Assembly (NCBI GenBank): GCA_028386065.3
Contig: JAKUCV010006741.1
Location: forward strand, 30,698-94,697
From: Turnera subulata
Taxonomy: Eukaryota > Streptophyta > Magnoliopsida > Malpighiales > Passifloraceae
DNA: 64,000 nucleotides
Reading direction: 5' to 3'
Shown: positions 33,193-43,872 of the stretch, one piece after another
Layout of the letters: each line of letters starts with the position of its first letter
How positions within the stretch are numbered: position 1 is the stretch's first letter
Program-made: the position numbers and the translations under genes
The notes under the pieces: model-generated
The model's input: the letters and a program-made list of their open reading frames with translations, nothing else
The model's database searches: none
What the model was told of the DNA's origin: nothing

Positions 33193-34227
33193 AAGTAAAA
33201 TAAAAAAAAGGAAAATCCGGATTGCAACCCAGGAAGGGCGCAACCCGGCCGCGGATATGGGCAAAACCCGACTCACCTAGCGGGTACAGCGTCGCGACGG
33301 CGGGAACGAGGCGGGGAAGGAGCTGGCGCGAGGTCGGCACGCTGAGGCGAGCTCGAGGGCGGCGGAAAGGATGCGCTGTGTAGCCGGCGAGAGGCGGCAG
33401 CTGCGAGGAAGCTGGTTCCGTGGGTCGCGTGGCGGGTCTTAGGCGCGTCACGGCGTCTCTCGCGGCGGATCAGTTCGGCGACGACGGGGGTGAGCTCGCG
33501 ACGGCGTGGGCTTCCTGGTGGCGGCGGCGGTGCAACGATCTGGGCGGGGAACGCCACTCGGTGAACAGTTGCAGGGGGTTGACGATGAACAGTTCACCGG
33601 CCCTCTTTTTTTTCTTTTTCTTCTTTTTTTGTTTTCTTCTATTTTCTTTTCCATTTTTCTGAATTTCTTTTCTTTTCTTTTTCTTTCTTTTTCTTTTCTT
33701 TTTTCTCTTTTCTGATTGGTTCTTTTTTTTCTGATTTTTTTTCTTCTTCTTTTTTTTTCTTTCTTTTTTCTCTTTTCCTCTCTTGTTCTTTTTCTCTCTT
33801 TTTTTCTTTTCTCTCTTTTTTTCTTCTCCTCTTCCCCTCTTTTTTTTCTCTTCTCTTCTTCCCCTCCTTCCTCTTCACCGGTTAATGTCTCTTTTTAAAA
33901 CCTTTTTTTTACTATTTGACTTGTGAAACAATAATGAAATTCGTCCGCATTACGGGCGAGTCCGGTCCGGACCAGAAAATAACTGATACCTCCTTAGTTA
34001 TTTTCCGGTGTGATTTTCCGAGAAATTCCGAAACCCGAAAAATACCATCTTAATTCCGAAAAATCCACGGAAAAATCACGAGCGCGGGAAAACCCTCGGT
34101 TTCGAAAAACGACTCCCGATTTACCTTGAATTAATTACCCAAGATTAATTCAACAGTAAATCACGGTAAAACGACTTCTACAGTCCCGGTAAAAATCACA
34201 AATTTTAACCCGGGCTGTTACATATAT
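31545..34227 (-). mobile_element. Gypsy solo LTR, minus strand, target duplication TATAT
   Basis: The LTR is 31,550-34,222 (2673 bp), flanked by TATAT at 31,545-31,549 and 34,223-34,227. Read on the minus strand it starts TGTAACAGCCCGGG and ends GGGTCGGGGCGTTTCA. It has the leader homopurine tract (as pyrimidines at 33,600-33,880), a GC-rich block, a donor (CTAG then GTGAGT at 33,276), and an acceptor (GCTGTATAG, ending 32,694). About eight hairpin units (such as GGGATCAACATCCC on the plus strand) lie at 32,100-32,550. Confidence 0.94.
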
Positions 34228-34828
34228 AGAAGTGAAAGAACCTTAAAAAAGTCATGAAATGAATTATTTTGCATTTGAATAATAATCATTTATAGTATTC
34301 GTTTTCTTTTAGGATGAGAGGTTTTGACAAACAAACTCATATAATTTTTTTAGAGTGTGAGAAAAAACCAAACTAGTTAAAAATGTAAAGGCCAAACTGA
34401 CAATTCAATAAAAAAACTCAGATGGTTAGATTGATTGTTTCAACAATACCTTGACCATCATATTATTATTAATTACCATGGTTTTTATGGTAATGAATTG
34501 TGCGCCAATTTGTTCAATGAAGATATTAATAATGATACAAGTACAAACACATTTTTTGACGGGTTGTGGGGAATTGTTGTGATAATTAGGCTCCAAGCTA
34601 AACACAGCTGTTTGTTTTTAAAAAGCAAAGTACAGCAAATCATTGATTTGATCCATTTAGCTTTTATTACCAGGCCTTGAGAGAGGAAGTGAAGGCCCAA
34701 ACCGAAGCATCCCCATATTCAAAAAACTCGCTATCAATTTTCGTTTGTTTCCCATTTTTTTTTTTTTTTCCGTATCGCTTCGAAAACCCTAGAAGCGCCC
34801 CCACTCACGAAGCTGGCAGCATTCCCCT
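34228..34828. other. Intergenic region upstream of the HD2 gene
   Basis: No gene seen. Contains the distal promoter of the HD2 gene. Confidence 0.6.
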
Positions 34829-34835
34829 TATAAAT
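34829..34835 (+). promoter_or_regulatory. TATA box of the HD2 histone deacetylase gene
   Basis: TATAAAT in a C-rich context, 124 bases upstream of the ATG; the stretch between is pyrimidine-rich, typical of a plant 5' UTR. Confidence 0.6.
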
Positions 34836-34952
34836 TCCCCCCTTAAACCCCTCTTATTCCGCCTCTTTCATCTCCACACCCTCGTTTGCCTCTCCCTCCT
34901 TCTTCTCCCCAAAAGCCCAAAACCCTAATTCGCTCCCTCTCTACCACCAATC

Positions 34953-37894
34953 ATGGAGTTCTGGGGTTAGCCTCTCCCTTCTCTTTCATTTTCGTTTTAT
35001 TTCTTTTTTCTTCATTACGTCTCTACTTCGGCATCATCTTTGTGTAGATATGCTTTATAAGCTGATGTTTACTTTTTTTTTTTTTGGTTATCGTTGCTTG
35101 TTTATTAGTGGGTATCTGTGTTGTGTGTAATCTAATCACGGAGTCGCTTGGTTCTCTTGTTCGCTTCTCTCTCCCCTTTACCATTTTCCTGTCCTTAGTT
35201 AGGTCTTATGGGTTTTGTTTGCAAGCTCGGGTTCTTTTTCGTATGCCTTCGGTGTGCTTATTTGTTTGTGTGTTTGTTTGTTGAGACTGTATGAGTGCGT
35301 ATGCTTATTTGTTTATTTGTTTGCTTGTTTGTTTGTTGAGACTGTATGAGTTGTTGGTCAAGAATGTTTGGGTTGAATAGACAGTAATGGTCTTCGGCAT
35401 CTGGGTTTTGTCTCATTGAGCTGCTGTTTTCCTCTTGTGTTTTTATGTTCTGTGTTGTCTGTACACCAATAGCAAAAGCTACTAGCTTGAGAAATATTAT
35501 GCGATGCTACCATATCCATTTCAAAGCTTTGGTGCCCTGTTTTCATGCCTTATACATGTTCTTTCCATACAAGGCATATGATAATAATTGCTTGTAATTT
35601 CAGGTGAAGAAGTCAAGGCCGGGGTGCCTACCAAGGTGAAACCTCACGCTGGTTGTTTGCTGCATTTATCTCAGGTCAGAAGAATGCTAGTTTTGCTTCT
35701 GGTATTGGTCGTTGTAGTAACTAAATTGTACTAAGCTGTCTGTAATAACATTTATCTACAGGCTGTTCTTGGCGAGGCAAAGAAGGACAAAGCTAGTGAG
35801 CCAGTTCTCTTGTCTGTGAAGATCGATGGAAAGAAGTTTGTGATAGCGACTCTTAAATCTGATAGCATCCCTCAGTGGAGCTTTGATCTGGTTTTCCCCA
35901 AAGAGTTTGAGCTATCTCACAACTGGAAGCATGGAAGTGTCTACTTTACAGGCTATCTTTCTGATGCAGTTGACGAACCATATCCTTTTCTATACTTTAT
36001 ATCTTTGTAGTTCTATGTGTTGTGTCCTGTATACTACGTGATTCTGAAAATGTGATTTATGCTTCATGCCTCGAGTCTGTATATATCCCTTCGTTAAACT
36101 GTTTTAGGCGTCCATATTAGGTCATAATTGCTGTTCTTCTTGATATTTATCATCCATTGGATGAAAATAGTTGTGTATGTTCTCCCCAGGAAATGCAAGC
36201 TTTAATGCTTTGTTGTTTTTATTTAAAATTTGTCTTTCCTTGACTTGCTGCTGCTGTTGTCCCTTCTGTTCGCCACTGATTTTTCTGGTAAGTGATATCA
36301 TTCATCCTTATTTAAAACTCACTTTTTGTATTCTATTTTCAACTGCTAGTAATCTACTTGATGTATCTGATGTTCAGATGAGGATGACTCTGAAGATGAT
36401 GGAATTCCCATTCCTGAGATGCAGAATGGTATTCCTTTCTCTTGCGCTCAATCATTGGTCGCTGCTGGCTTGTTTATTATTTAGGTGCTTATTTTGTCTG
36501 GTCCCCTGTTTTAGGTAAGGTAGAACCCAAAGCTGAGGATGGAAAGACTGCTAAGGCTAGTGCTAGCAAACCAAAACCCATAGAGCCTGAATCTGATGAT
36601 GAGGATGACAGTGATGAAGATGACTCTGATGAGGAAGGTGACTCTGATGGGGAGGATGACTCTGATGAGGTATATTTTTGTTATATGTACCTGGCACAAG
36701 TATTGTACATTCTTGATGTGCAGTTGTTAGCCTTCTGCAATTGAATTATTCATTGATCTGTTTGTTAATCTGCCTTGAGGTCTTCTTCATTTGTTTTTAT
36801 GTATTCAATGTCCTTCATGGTACTTGTGCTCTCTGTTGCAATCTTTTAGTAATGGTATATTCTGTTATAGGATATGGATGAAGACTCAGACGATGAGGAT
36901 GGCTCTGAGAGTGAAGAAGAGACTCCTAAGAAGGTGTGTGTTATTATCTGTGTTGCCATGTCTTTTATAGTGTATCTTTTCTCTTTTGCATACTCACTCA
37001 TGTTCTGTTTGCAGGCTGATGGCAAGAAAAGGCCCAATGATTCTGCTACAAAGACACCAGTTTCCTCAAAGAAGGCAAAGACTGAGACTCCTCAGAAGAC
37101 AGGTATTGTTTTCATTGAAGGATAATATGTTTTTTCAGAAAAAAGAATGGTGATGAAGCTTGATATTAGTGATGGATGAGCAGTTTGACCTGTCACAAAG
37201 TAAATTGCTGCAATTTGGATTCACTTGATTTTTATTTTATTTATTTATTGTAATCATGTGCTCTATTTTCTGTGCTTTGATATGGAGACTTCCAATCAGA
37301 CAGATTTTTGTTTGGATTGCTTTAATGTTGTGGTTATGGGCCCTACTTCCATTGTTACATGTTTCATCAAGGCACTGATCTCACGTCATGTTTGGTTTGA
37401 TGTAATATTTTAGCCATTGATTCCCATTCCATTACATCCAATGACATCAAACCAAACATGCCATCATTCTTGTCCACAAGCTTTTTCTAGCTAAATGATG
37501 TGGCTGGTCTTGTGATTAGGAAATATCAAATGCTAGTTTGTATATCTGAGTGCTTTCTAGGATTTTCTTCATCCATTAACAAGACTTCTAAATGCTGTAT
37601 GTGAACTTAGATGGGAAGAAGGGTCCTATTGTTTCAACTCCTCACCCTGCAAAGAATGCTGGTAAAGCTGCAGCAGATGCCAAGAAGACTCCCAAGTCTG
37701 GTGGCAAATTCTCTTGTGGATCATGCGAGAAGTATGTATCTTGCGGATCTTAATGCTTTGGTTGAAGTTGCTGTTGGATTCTTAAATGTTGAGGCCTTTT
37801 TTTTTCACTTATTGGTTTTCTGTTCCTGACGCTTGACAGGTCATTTGCCTCAGACACAGCTCTGAAATCCCATACACAGGCCAAGCACAAGTGA
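34953..37894 (+). CDS. HDT: HD2-type (plant-specific) histone deacetylase, ten coding exons
   Basis: The product is a nucleolar, plant-specific HD2 protein that represses transcription through histone deacetylation. Exons are 34953-34965, 35604-35674, 35762-35979, 36277-36287, 36378-36428, 36515-36669, 36871-36933, 37015-37102, 37611-37731 and 37840-37894; together 846 nt, 281 residues, all phases consistent. The N-terminus is the hallmark MEFWG followed by EVKAG, with the nucleoplasmin-like domain to about residue 100 (HAGCLLHLSQ, FTGYLSDAVDEP). An acidic Asp/Glu/Ser stretch runs from about 100 to 194, then a Lys-rich linker with nuclear-localisation-like KK runs. The C-terminus is a C2H2 finger with C259, C262, H275 and H280 (FSCGSCEKSF, KSHTQAKH). 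The third intron starts ATATCCTTTTC and ends CCAC, a U12-type AT-AC intron, followed by an 11-nt microexon. Not all HD2 proteins have the finger; this one does. Confidence 0.95.
35980..36276 (+). other. U12-type AT-AC intron of the HD2 gene
   Basis: The donor ATATCCTT (35,980) matches the minor-spliceosome consensus exactly, and TTCCTTGAC (36,236-36,244) matches the U12 branch-site consensus. The first AC or AG after it is CCAC at 36,273-36,276. No usable GT donor restores the frame here, while this choice gives a continuous reading. Confidence 0.88.
36277..36287 (+). other. 11-nt microexon of the HD2 gene
   Basis: TGATTTTTCTG is bounded by the U12 acceptor and a perfect GTAAGT donor. It joins CC and AT of the flanking exons to give DEPDFSDEDD with the frame kept, starting the acidic region. 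Confidence 0.88.
37387..37460. repeat. 74-bp foldback (MITE-like) in HD2 intron 8
   Basis: CATGTTTGGTTTGATGT at 37,387-37,403 is the perfect reverse complement of 37,444-37,460. The 17-bp arms with a 40-bp loop look like a MITE remnant. No clear target duplication is seen. Confidence 0.75.
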
Positions 37895-40119
37895 GGACGG
37901 GTGGTGTTGTTTTTTTGTTGAGATATTCTGATGGAATTATCAAGAAGGTTTTTGGTAGTTGTGGTTAGCAGTAAATGAGAGCGGTTTATGTTATTTTAGT
38001 TTAGCAAGTATCGCATTGAACGATCCTTCGGGGTGGAAGAATATTTTTGGATGATCTGTTTCAAGATTTGCTTAACTGTGTGGTGATTGGTATCGGAATT
38101 GTTTATTGTCTTGTATTACGTGTACAACCATATTGGGCTGCATACTTCTTTCCCTGCTAAAATTTTGTTTCGGTGGCAATGTCCTGCCTTTCCCATAGAT
38201 TTGCGTATTCAACTTTTTAAGAGTTCGATCAATCTCTTGAAGTCTATGCTGCAGAAAATTATCCCGCTGAATACCAAAATCATTGTCTCCGACTCTTTGT
38301 TTAGGTCTAAGTAGAAACATGTGTATAGTCTCAGATGTGTGATGCTTAAATAGACGCTTGCAATGTTGTTTGCATGATTCTGATAACGTACGACCTTATT
38401 TCTGATAAGGGAGCTGGGAGAGTTGGGAAGAGTTAGTTTGTCCTAATTGAGCAAGGGGTAGTATGATGAAAAACATAAAGATCTTCAACAAATTCTTCAA
38501 GTCAATGGGTGATATGGATTCTATTTTCTTCTGCGTTAAAATAAACTTCAAAAAACACAATATAAAAGGTAAAAAATACATGAAAAAATTGAGCTACCGC
38601 CATGGCATTAGCAACGTCATCGAACCCCTATCCACATGATGATGTTGCGGACCGTCGGCCCACCTATTCAGCCTCTCCCTTCAGCCATCTTCCTCATCTG
38701 AGATCAACACTGCCATCAGCCTCTCGCTTCAGCCATCTTCCTCATCTGAGATCTAACACTGCCATCAATCCCCCCTTCACCACCGAATTGTTCCTTCGTC
38801 TTTACTTCTGGTCATCTCTCTAGAGTCTAGCCTGAACCCTTCTCCTCCACCTATTTACTCTCACCCTCGAGTCCTAGGCTTCCTCTCAGTTTCGTTGCTT
38901 CCAAATTCACCAATGAGCCAAGGAGGCAATTAAACATGTATGAACTGAATGAGCAAATTACCATCTACATTAGCAGTCAACATGTAGCATACAAAAGTTG
39001 GGAGTTTTCATCTATTTACTTGGTTGGATAGATTAATTTTTTTGATGGCGCAGAGGACGAACGGCTACGAGAACGAGGAATAGCGGTCAGAGCGTGGTCC
39101 CACGTCATGAGGTGCGGTGGGATGGGGGAAAAGGAGGCAGGCAAGTGGTAGTTGGATGTTGCCGATGGTTATTCGCCGGAAAAGAACGGCTGGTTGTGTC
39201 CTGAACGTTAAAGGAAAAGAGAAAGTGATTCCTCAGATAACCAATGAGCAGTCCTATTGATTGTCCTCTTATCATGACTAATAATGTGAAAAAAAAAAAA
39301 AAAAAGACAAGAGACTACAGAGTACATCGCCATATGCCAAAATAGCCTCCAGTTCTGTGCTCTCCTTCTCAAAGCTTAGCATGTGTGACTGTTTTAAGGG
39401 AATCACTCTCTCAAAATGGAGAACCATCCACCGTGAATAGCCATTTCAAAAGCAAACTTAATAGCCTCCACTCCTACCTTCAGTGGGAACGTCGTGGAGA
39501 CTCGTTTAGTTGAAGGCTGCATCACAGCTTAGCTTTAACACTCCTTTTTGGGGCTCATTCCACCTGGATTCTAATCTGGACTGTCGTGCTGGGTAGTTAG
39601 ATTAGTTTGAGTAGAATATCACTCTAAGATATTCTTCCGACTCCGATTCAGCTCTCTTAGCGAGAGATATAGGATGCACACTCTTTTGCCTTCAAAGACC
39701 AAAGAGTTGCTGGCCTACCACAATTCAGTTTCCAACAAATATATGCAGCCAAAGAAACCAGCCTAACATTGCCACCATTTCGACCAAGGCCACCACTGCC
39801 ATCCACCAATCCACCACTCACGAAAAGAAATTGCAACTTCCAAACACTGGATCAAAGGAGAGTCATTTCGCATACCATGCTTTGCAAAACTACATGAGAA
39901 AAAAAGATATGCTCAGCACTCAGCAGATTCATTAGTAAGCAAGGAACAAGGACATAAAGGATTAACATTTATTGCATTTCAAAAGAATAATCCGAGACGA
40001 CATAGTATTATAACTACAGTGCCAAATAAAGCAAGAGATTCTTGGATTGACCCTGAGGTGAAGTGCCAAACGAAGGACCATAAACTGTCAGACTTCAATG
40101 TATTTGGTGAAAGTGAAAA
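37895..40119. other. HD2 3' UTR and intergenic region
   Basis: After the stop codon there is a few hundred bases of probable 3' UTR. The rest has no recognised gene. A 48-bp unit (GCCTCTC-CTTCAGCCATC...) is tandemly duplicated at about 38,670-38,767; the ORF across it (38,602-38,823) matches no family I know. Confidence 0.6.
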
Positions 40120-40120
40120 A

Positions 40121-40131
40121 GTCCCACATCG
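40121..40131 (+). promoter_or_regulatory. Upstream sequence element (USE) of a plant snRNA gene
   Basis: GTCCCACATCG is an exact match to the plant USE consensus RTCCCACATCG. It lies 34 bp before the TATA at 40,166, the spacing that specifies RNA polymerase II rather than III. Confidence 0.92.
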
Positions 40132-40165
40132 AAGAAAAACCATTAGAAACCAAAGAAACTGGACC

Positions 40166-40170
40166 TATAA
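40166..40170 (+). promoter_or_regulatory. TATA box of the U5 snRNA gene
   Basis: TATAA within CCTATAACTAG, about 36 bases before the predicted first base of U5. Confidence 0.85.
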
Positions 40171-40201
40171 CTAGCCAGACGAGCCACTCTGCCAAACACG
40201 C

Positions 40202-40322
40202 AGCCGCGCGGTGAGCCCAGAGCGAACTATTCTTTCGCCTTTTACTAAAGAATACCGTGTGCTCGCCGCAAATAGCGGCATACGCCTTTTTTTTGGAGGG
40301 TTGCCTTCTTCTAGAAGGACAT
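40202..40322 (+). ncRNA. U5: U5 spliceosomal snRNA
   Basis: U5 is the core RNA of the U5 snRNP, whose loop I aligns exon ends during splicing. The stem-loop I core is unmistakable: TATTCTTT, then CGCCTTTTACTAAAG at 40,236-40,250, closed by AAAGAATA. A second helix region (CGCCGCAAATAGCGGC) follows, then the Sm-site region (TTTTTTTTGG, 40,287-40,296) and a 3' hairpin (CCTTCT-TCT-AGAAGG). A 3' box (AGTATAAA, matching AGTNNAA) is at 40,336. The 5' end is set by TATA distance and the start AGCCG, so the ends are good to a few bases. The Sm site lacks the usual leading A (C then eight Ts), which may mark a variant or weak gene copy. U2AF35, another splicing component, lies 2 kb downstream. Confidence 0.9.
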
Positions 40323-40335
40323 CCCAACCAAGTCT

Positions 40336-40343
40336 AGTATAAA
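40336..40343 (+). terminator. snRNA 3' box
   Basis: AGTATAAA fits the plant snRNA 3'-box core AGTNNAA. It is repeated in the duplicated 3' end at about 40,420. Confidence 0.7.
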
Positions 40344-40360
40344 CTTTTTGAACTCCACAT

Positions 40361-40432
40361 CAGTTTTTGGAGTGTGGTTTGGCTCCTTATAGAAGGACAC
40401 CCCAAGCAATCCTAGTTCTAGTATAAACTTAT
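40361..40432 (+). pseudogene. Truncated second U5 copy (Sm site, 3' hairpin and 3' box only)
   Basis: AGTTTTTGGAGTG, TAGAAGGACACCCCAAGCA and TAGTATAAACTTA align with the 3' half of the U5 gene just upstream. Loop I and the promoter are missing, so this is a remnant of a tandem duplication. Confidence 0.75.
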
Positions 40433-40907
40433 GTTGTTTTGCAACTTAGATGTATCTTTTTGGACAATGCTTGGCGCTGGTAGCTAACGCTTCCAGTTGT
40501 TCAGCGAGGAGTGTGACGCGATTGAGCCTGGGGTATTGTGGATTTGAGCAATGGGTTCTTCTCCAACAATTGGAACCAGGTGTCTTGAGGGAAGGCAAGT
40601 GAGGGGCTATTCATAAAGTGGGTGAGTTCACTAACATGGGTGAGATCCGTTGGGTTCCTGACCCTAATCACTCCAACAAAAACGTGCAGGAGTCTGTCAT
40701 TTCCCCATTCCAGAACCTTCCCTCCTTTGCCTTGAAGATTGAATTTTTGCCTCGAAGATTGAAGAGGGGGTTAACAGTGTCGTTGGTGTTCTCTTGTGCT
40801 CCTGCAAACGATGGAAGAAATTGGGGATAATAGTTTCGATTTGTTTTGTTCACAGTAATCCCTAACGGATGACTTACCTTTTGCTTATGGTATTGGAAAT
40901 ACACTTG

Positions 40908-41073
40908 CTCTAATTGGCTCGCCACAGTTAGTATTGTCTTGGGAAAATAGGTAAAGTAAGTTGGTGATAAAAACTCTAGTCTGGGTACACTTCTAATTGG
41001 CTCGCCCCGGTTAGTATTGTCTAGGGAAAATAGGTAAAGTAAGATGGTGATAAAACTCTAGTCTGGGTACACT
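40908..41073. repeat. 83-bp tandem duplication
   Basis: Two copies of a unit starting CTAATTGGCTCGCC and ending CTAGTCTGGGTACACT begin at 40,910 and 40,993, with a few substitutions. No function evident. Confidence 0.9.
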
Positions 41074-42377
41074 ACAACAACACGGATGAGGGTAAATAAA
41101 AGCTATGAATGCAAGTCATCTCGCATGACTTCACTTTTTAGGAAGTGGTCACCTAAGATTCGTCAGAAAATTTCTCGGTTGTACAGGCCAGAAAATAGAA
41201 ATGACTAAAATGAATGTGAAAGCGGGTTCGACCCCACGAAATCTCAAATTGAAGAACACATAAATAATCAAGAGGGAAATGTACTACAGCCTTAAATCGT
41301 CTAAATCCTTCATGCTACAATAGCAAACAATCTCGCAAGAACCAAACTAGAAAGGAAAAAATCGAACAGGATCCGATAACGCAAGGCCAACAATCCAGCG
41401 ACTCCATCCAGCTTACAAAGGCCAGATATCACAAAGGCTAAAAACAACCTAATATACATAGTTCCTGCAGTCCAGCTGTTGGTGCTTCTTTATCTGCAAT
41501 TTCATAGATCCTGCAAAATCAACCTCTGCCAGTGCAACCAATAACCTGTACACAAATATCATTGTAAGCTGCTAGTTAAATTATAAATAATGGCTCGTCT
41601 TGAACAGCAGGGTACCTGAACCTGCAAAACTAGTTGAATCTGTAAGATTTTATCTATATTTTTTGGTATAATAAACCAGGGAAAGAGAGTTGACAGAAAC
41701 GAAACCTACTATAGAACCGTTGAATGTGCCATGGACTTCCCTGACTGTAATGCAAACACACAAACTAAAAAGCAACAAAATCAAAAGAATTTCATAATCA
41801 TGCCATCGGATTTGTATCAGGTTTATGCCATGTAAGGTTTTCATCCACACTTAAAGCTTTCAGTATTTAAGTCACTAATCCAAAGCACGGATCAACTTCT
41901 AGAAAGCTGTTCCGCAAAAGCTTGCTTATAGAGCTTGGATAACCCCAGTGGTAAAACAGGATAAGAGTTCTCGTCAAATTTAGGACAGTTTGCAATGCAA
42001 AAACATTAAAACTGCATACTGGATACAATTCTCTTAGAGCGTATAAAACCACATCAATCTATTCCTAGGCTGTTTGTTAGTTGTCAATTAATTGCCATTA
42101 TGCAGCGAAGCAAACAGTCAAGCATGAAAAATGAGATATAAGAGATGCAAGAGAACGAAGGGACATGAAGAGAATTGTGAACCTGCACACCACCTGCACA
42201 GTGGAAAATGGGTTGTAAGCTATATTTTTTGATAGGTGTCCTTTAGTGGAAAATAATATCCTAGAAGAGCCTATATGATGGCAGCCTATATGCATTTGCG
42301 AGCACATAACATTAGTCAGTAGAACAAGAAAAGGGAACTCAGGAAACGAACCAGACATCTAAAATGGATCATAATTG
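41074..42377 (-). other. Intergenic stretch and probable spliced 3' UTR of U2AF35
   Basis: No ORF of interest. On the minus strand several splice-like junctions follow the U2AF35 stop: a donor after ATGTCTG (about 42,352), acceptor CACTGTGCAG (about 42,200), and later TTTTGCAG and TGTGTACAG (about 41,620 and 41,557). A 3' UTR with introns is plausible but needs transcript data. Confidence 0.35.
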
Positions 42378-43718
42378 TCAATACTCTCCTTGCTGTGGTG
42401 GTGGTTGCTGCTGATAATCATAGTGCTGATCGCCATAGTCGGTGTGGCCATTGTTGCTCCTCCCATATTCAGCTGCTCCACCTTCAGCATTGACATTATT
42501 ATTCGAATGTTCTTGCTGCTGCTCCCTCTCCCTGTTCCATTCAGCAATTTTGGCACGTCTCTCCTCACTACCTTCCCTAACAGGGCTCCTCCTACGTCTT
42601 CCTCCAGGACTTCTGCTTCGACCTCTCCTGCGGTCAGGACTTATGCTCCTATGCCTTCTGCCACGACTCTCATAGTATCGGTCCCGATCATCGTACCGTC
42701 TTCCCGAGCCATGCCCACCACCGTAGGAGCGGTCATCATGACTACGATGCCGGTAAGGGCTTCTGCTCCGGCTCCTGCTGCGGCTGTGGCTACCGCGGCT
42801 CCGATGTCCCCCAAATAATTGACGCCTCAACTCCCTGGCCAGGGGATAAACCCAAAAATAAGTTCACAAAGGGCATAGCAAGCCACAAACAGAAACCAGA
42901 CAACAATAATAACAATGGAGGCAAGATGTTCACCTTCCAATCCTTTTAAGGTGCATAAAATTGCAGTAGCCACCACGGTTGCAGGTATTCTCCTCATACT
43001 GCCTGCAGGTAGCTTCCCGGAAGTCCGTCACCGGAGAGAAATCAACAATAATCGGACGACCTGGAGTCGGAAACCAAAAATAAACAAGGGAATTAATTAA
43101 TTAATTGATTAAATCCCCATATAAGACAACAGAACCAAAGAGGGAAAAGCAAAAAAAAGTCTGATAAAAATTGGGGGCAGAGGAAGCTAACCAGCATAGA
43201 ATCTTCCGGTCAAATTCTTAAGCGCATTAGCCGCGTGCTCTTCCTCTCTAAACTGAACATACACATTACCAACCTAGACACAAGGGAAAAAAAAAACAAT
43301 CAAACAAAAATTAATTCTAGTATTAATACTAATTTTTAGTTTTAAAGCGAGGATTAAATTTATATGAGAGAGAGGAGGGAGTGGATTATAATACCATGTG
43401 GTCGGCGAGGTTGTCGCAGACATTGAGGCTCTCGATGTCGCCGTACTTGGAGAGCTCCTCGAAGAGATCTTCGTAGAACTCCTCGAAGTGGAGCTGGATC
43501 TTGCGGGGGTCGATGGGGTTGCCCTGGGCGTCGACGCCCGGGGTGATCATGTCGGGGCGCTGGTACATGTTGGAGAGGAGGAGCGTGGGGCTCACGCTCG
43601 GCTTCGTGTGGAGGCGGGAGCAGCGGTCCCCGTGCCTGCACGCCCCGATCTTGAAGTAGAACGGGCAGTTCACCCTGTCCTTCTCCGTCCCGAATATCGA
43701 CGCCAAGTGCTCCGCCAT
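42378..43718 (-). CDS. U2AF35: U2 snRNP auxiliary factor small subunit (U2AF35), four coding exons
   Basis: U2AF35 reads the AG at the 3' splice site in the nucleus, together with the large subunit U2AF65. Exons (minus strand) are 43395-43718, 43192-43273, 42934-43060 and 42378-42834; 990 nt, 329 residues, all donors GT and acceptors AG. The first CCCH finger has C18, C27, C33 and H37 ([15 protein letters not shown]). The UHM/RRM runs about 43-146 ([30 protein letters not shown]). The second CCCH finger has C154, C162, C168 and H172. The C-terminal RS region (about 180-260) has [16 protein letters not shown], followed by a Gly/Gln-rich tail ending PPQQGEY. Start: the conserved [25 protein letters not shown]-like run (CTATATATATG, minus strand, about 43,860) lies 140 bp upstream. 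No sign of damage. Confidence 0.96.
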
Positions 43719-43872
43719 TCCCTCCTCACCTCAAATCAAACCCACCCGCAGTTCAACCCCTTTGTTTTGTTTTGTTTGTTCTCTCTTTCTCTCTCACGTT
43801 TGCTTCTCCAGAAACTTCTGTTGTGTTAGAGATTATTGCAATAGCCGATAATAATATGCACATATATATAGA

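Noticed and set aside
33639..33898. Lys/Glu/Arg-rich or Phe/Leu/Ser-rich ORFs in the homopurine/homopyrimidine tracts (also 14,258-14,688 and 27,923-28,419)
   Set aside because: Translations of low-complexity sequence, no start context, not conserved.
38602..38823. 73-codon ORF with an internal repeat
   Set aside because: The repeat is a 48-bp DNA duplication; no known domain, no splice or promoter support.
40088..40327. Minus-strand ORF of 79 codons over the U5 gene
   Set aside because: It is the complement of the U5 promoter and RNA, which explain the sequence.
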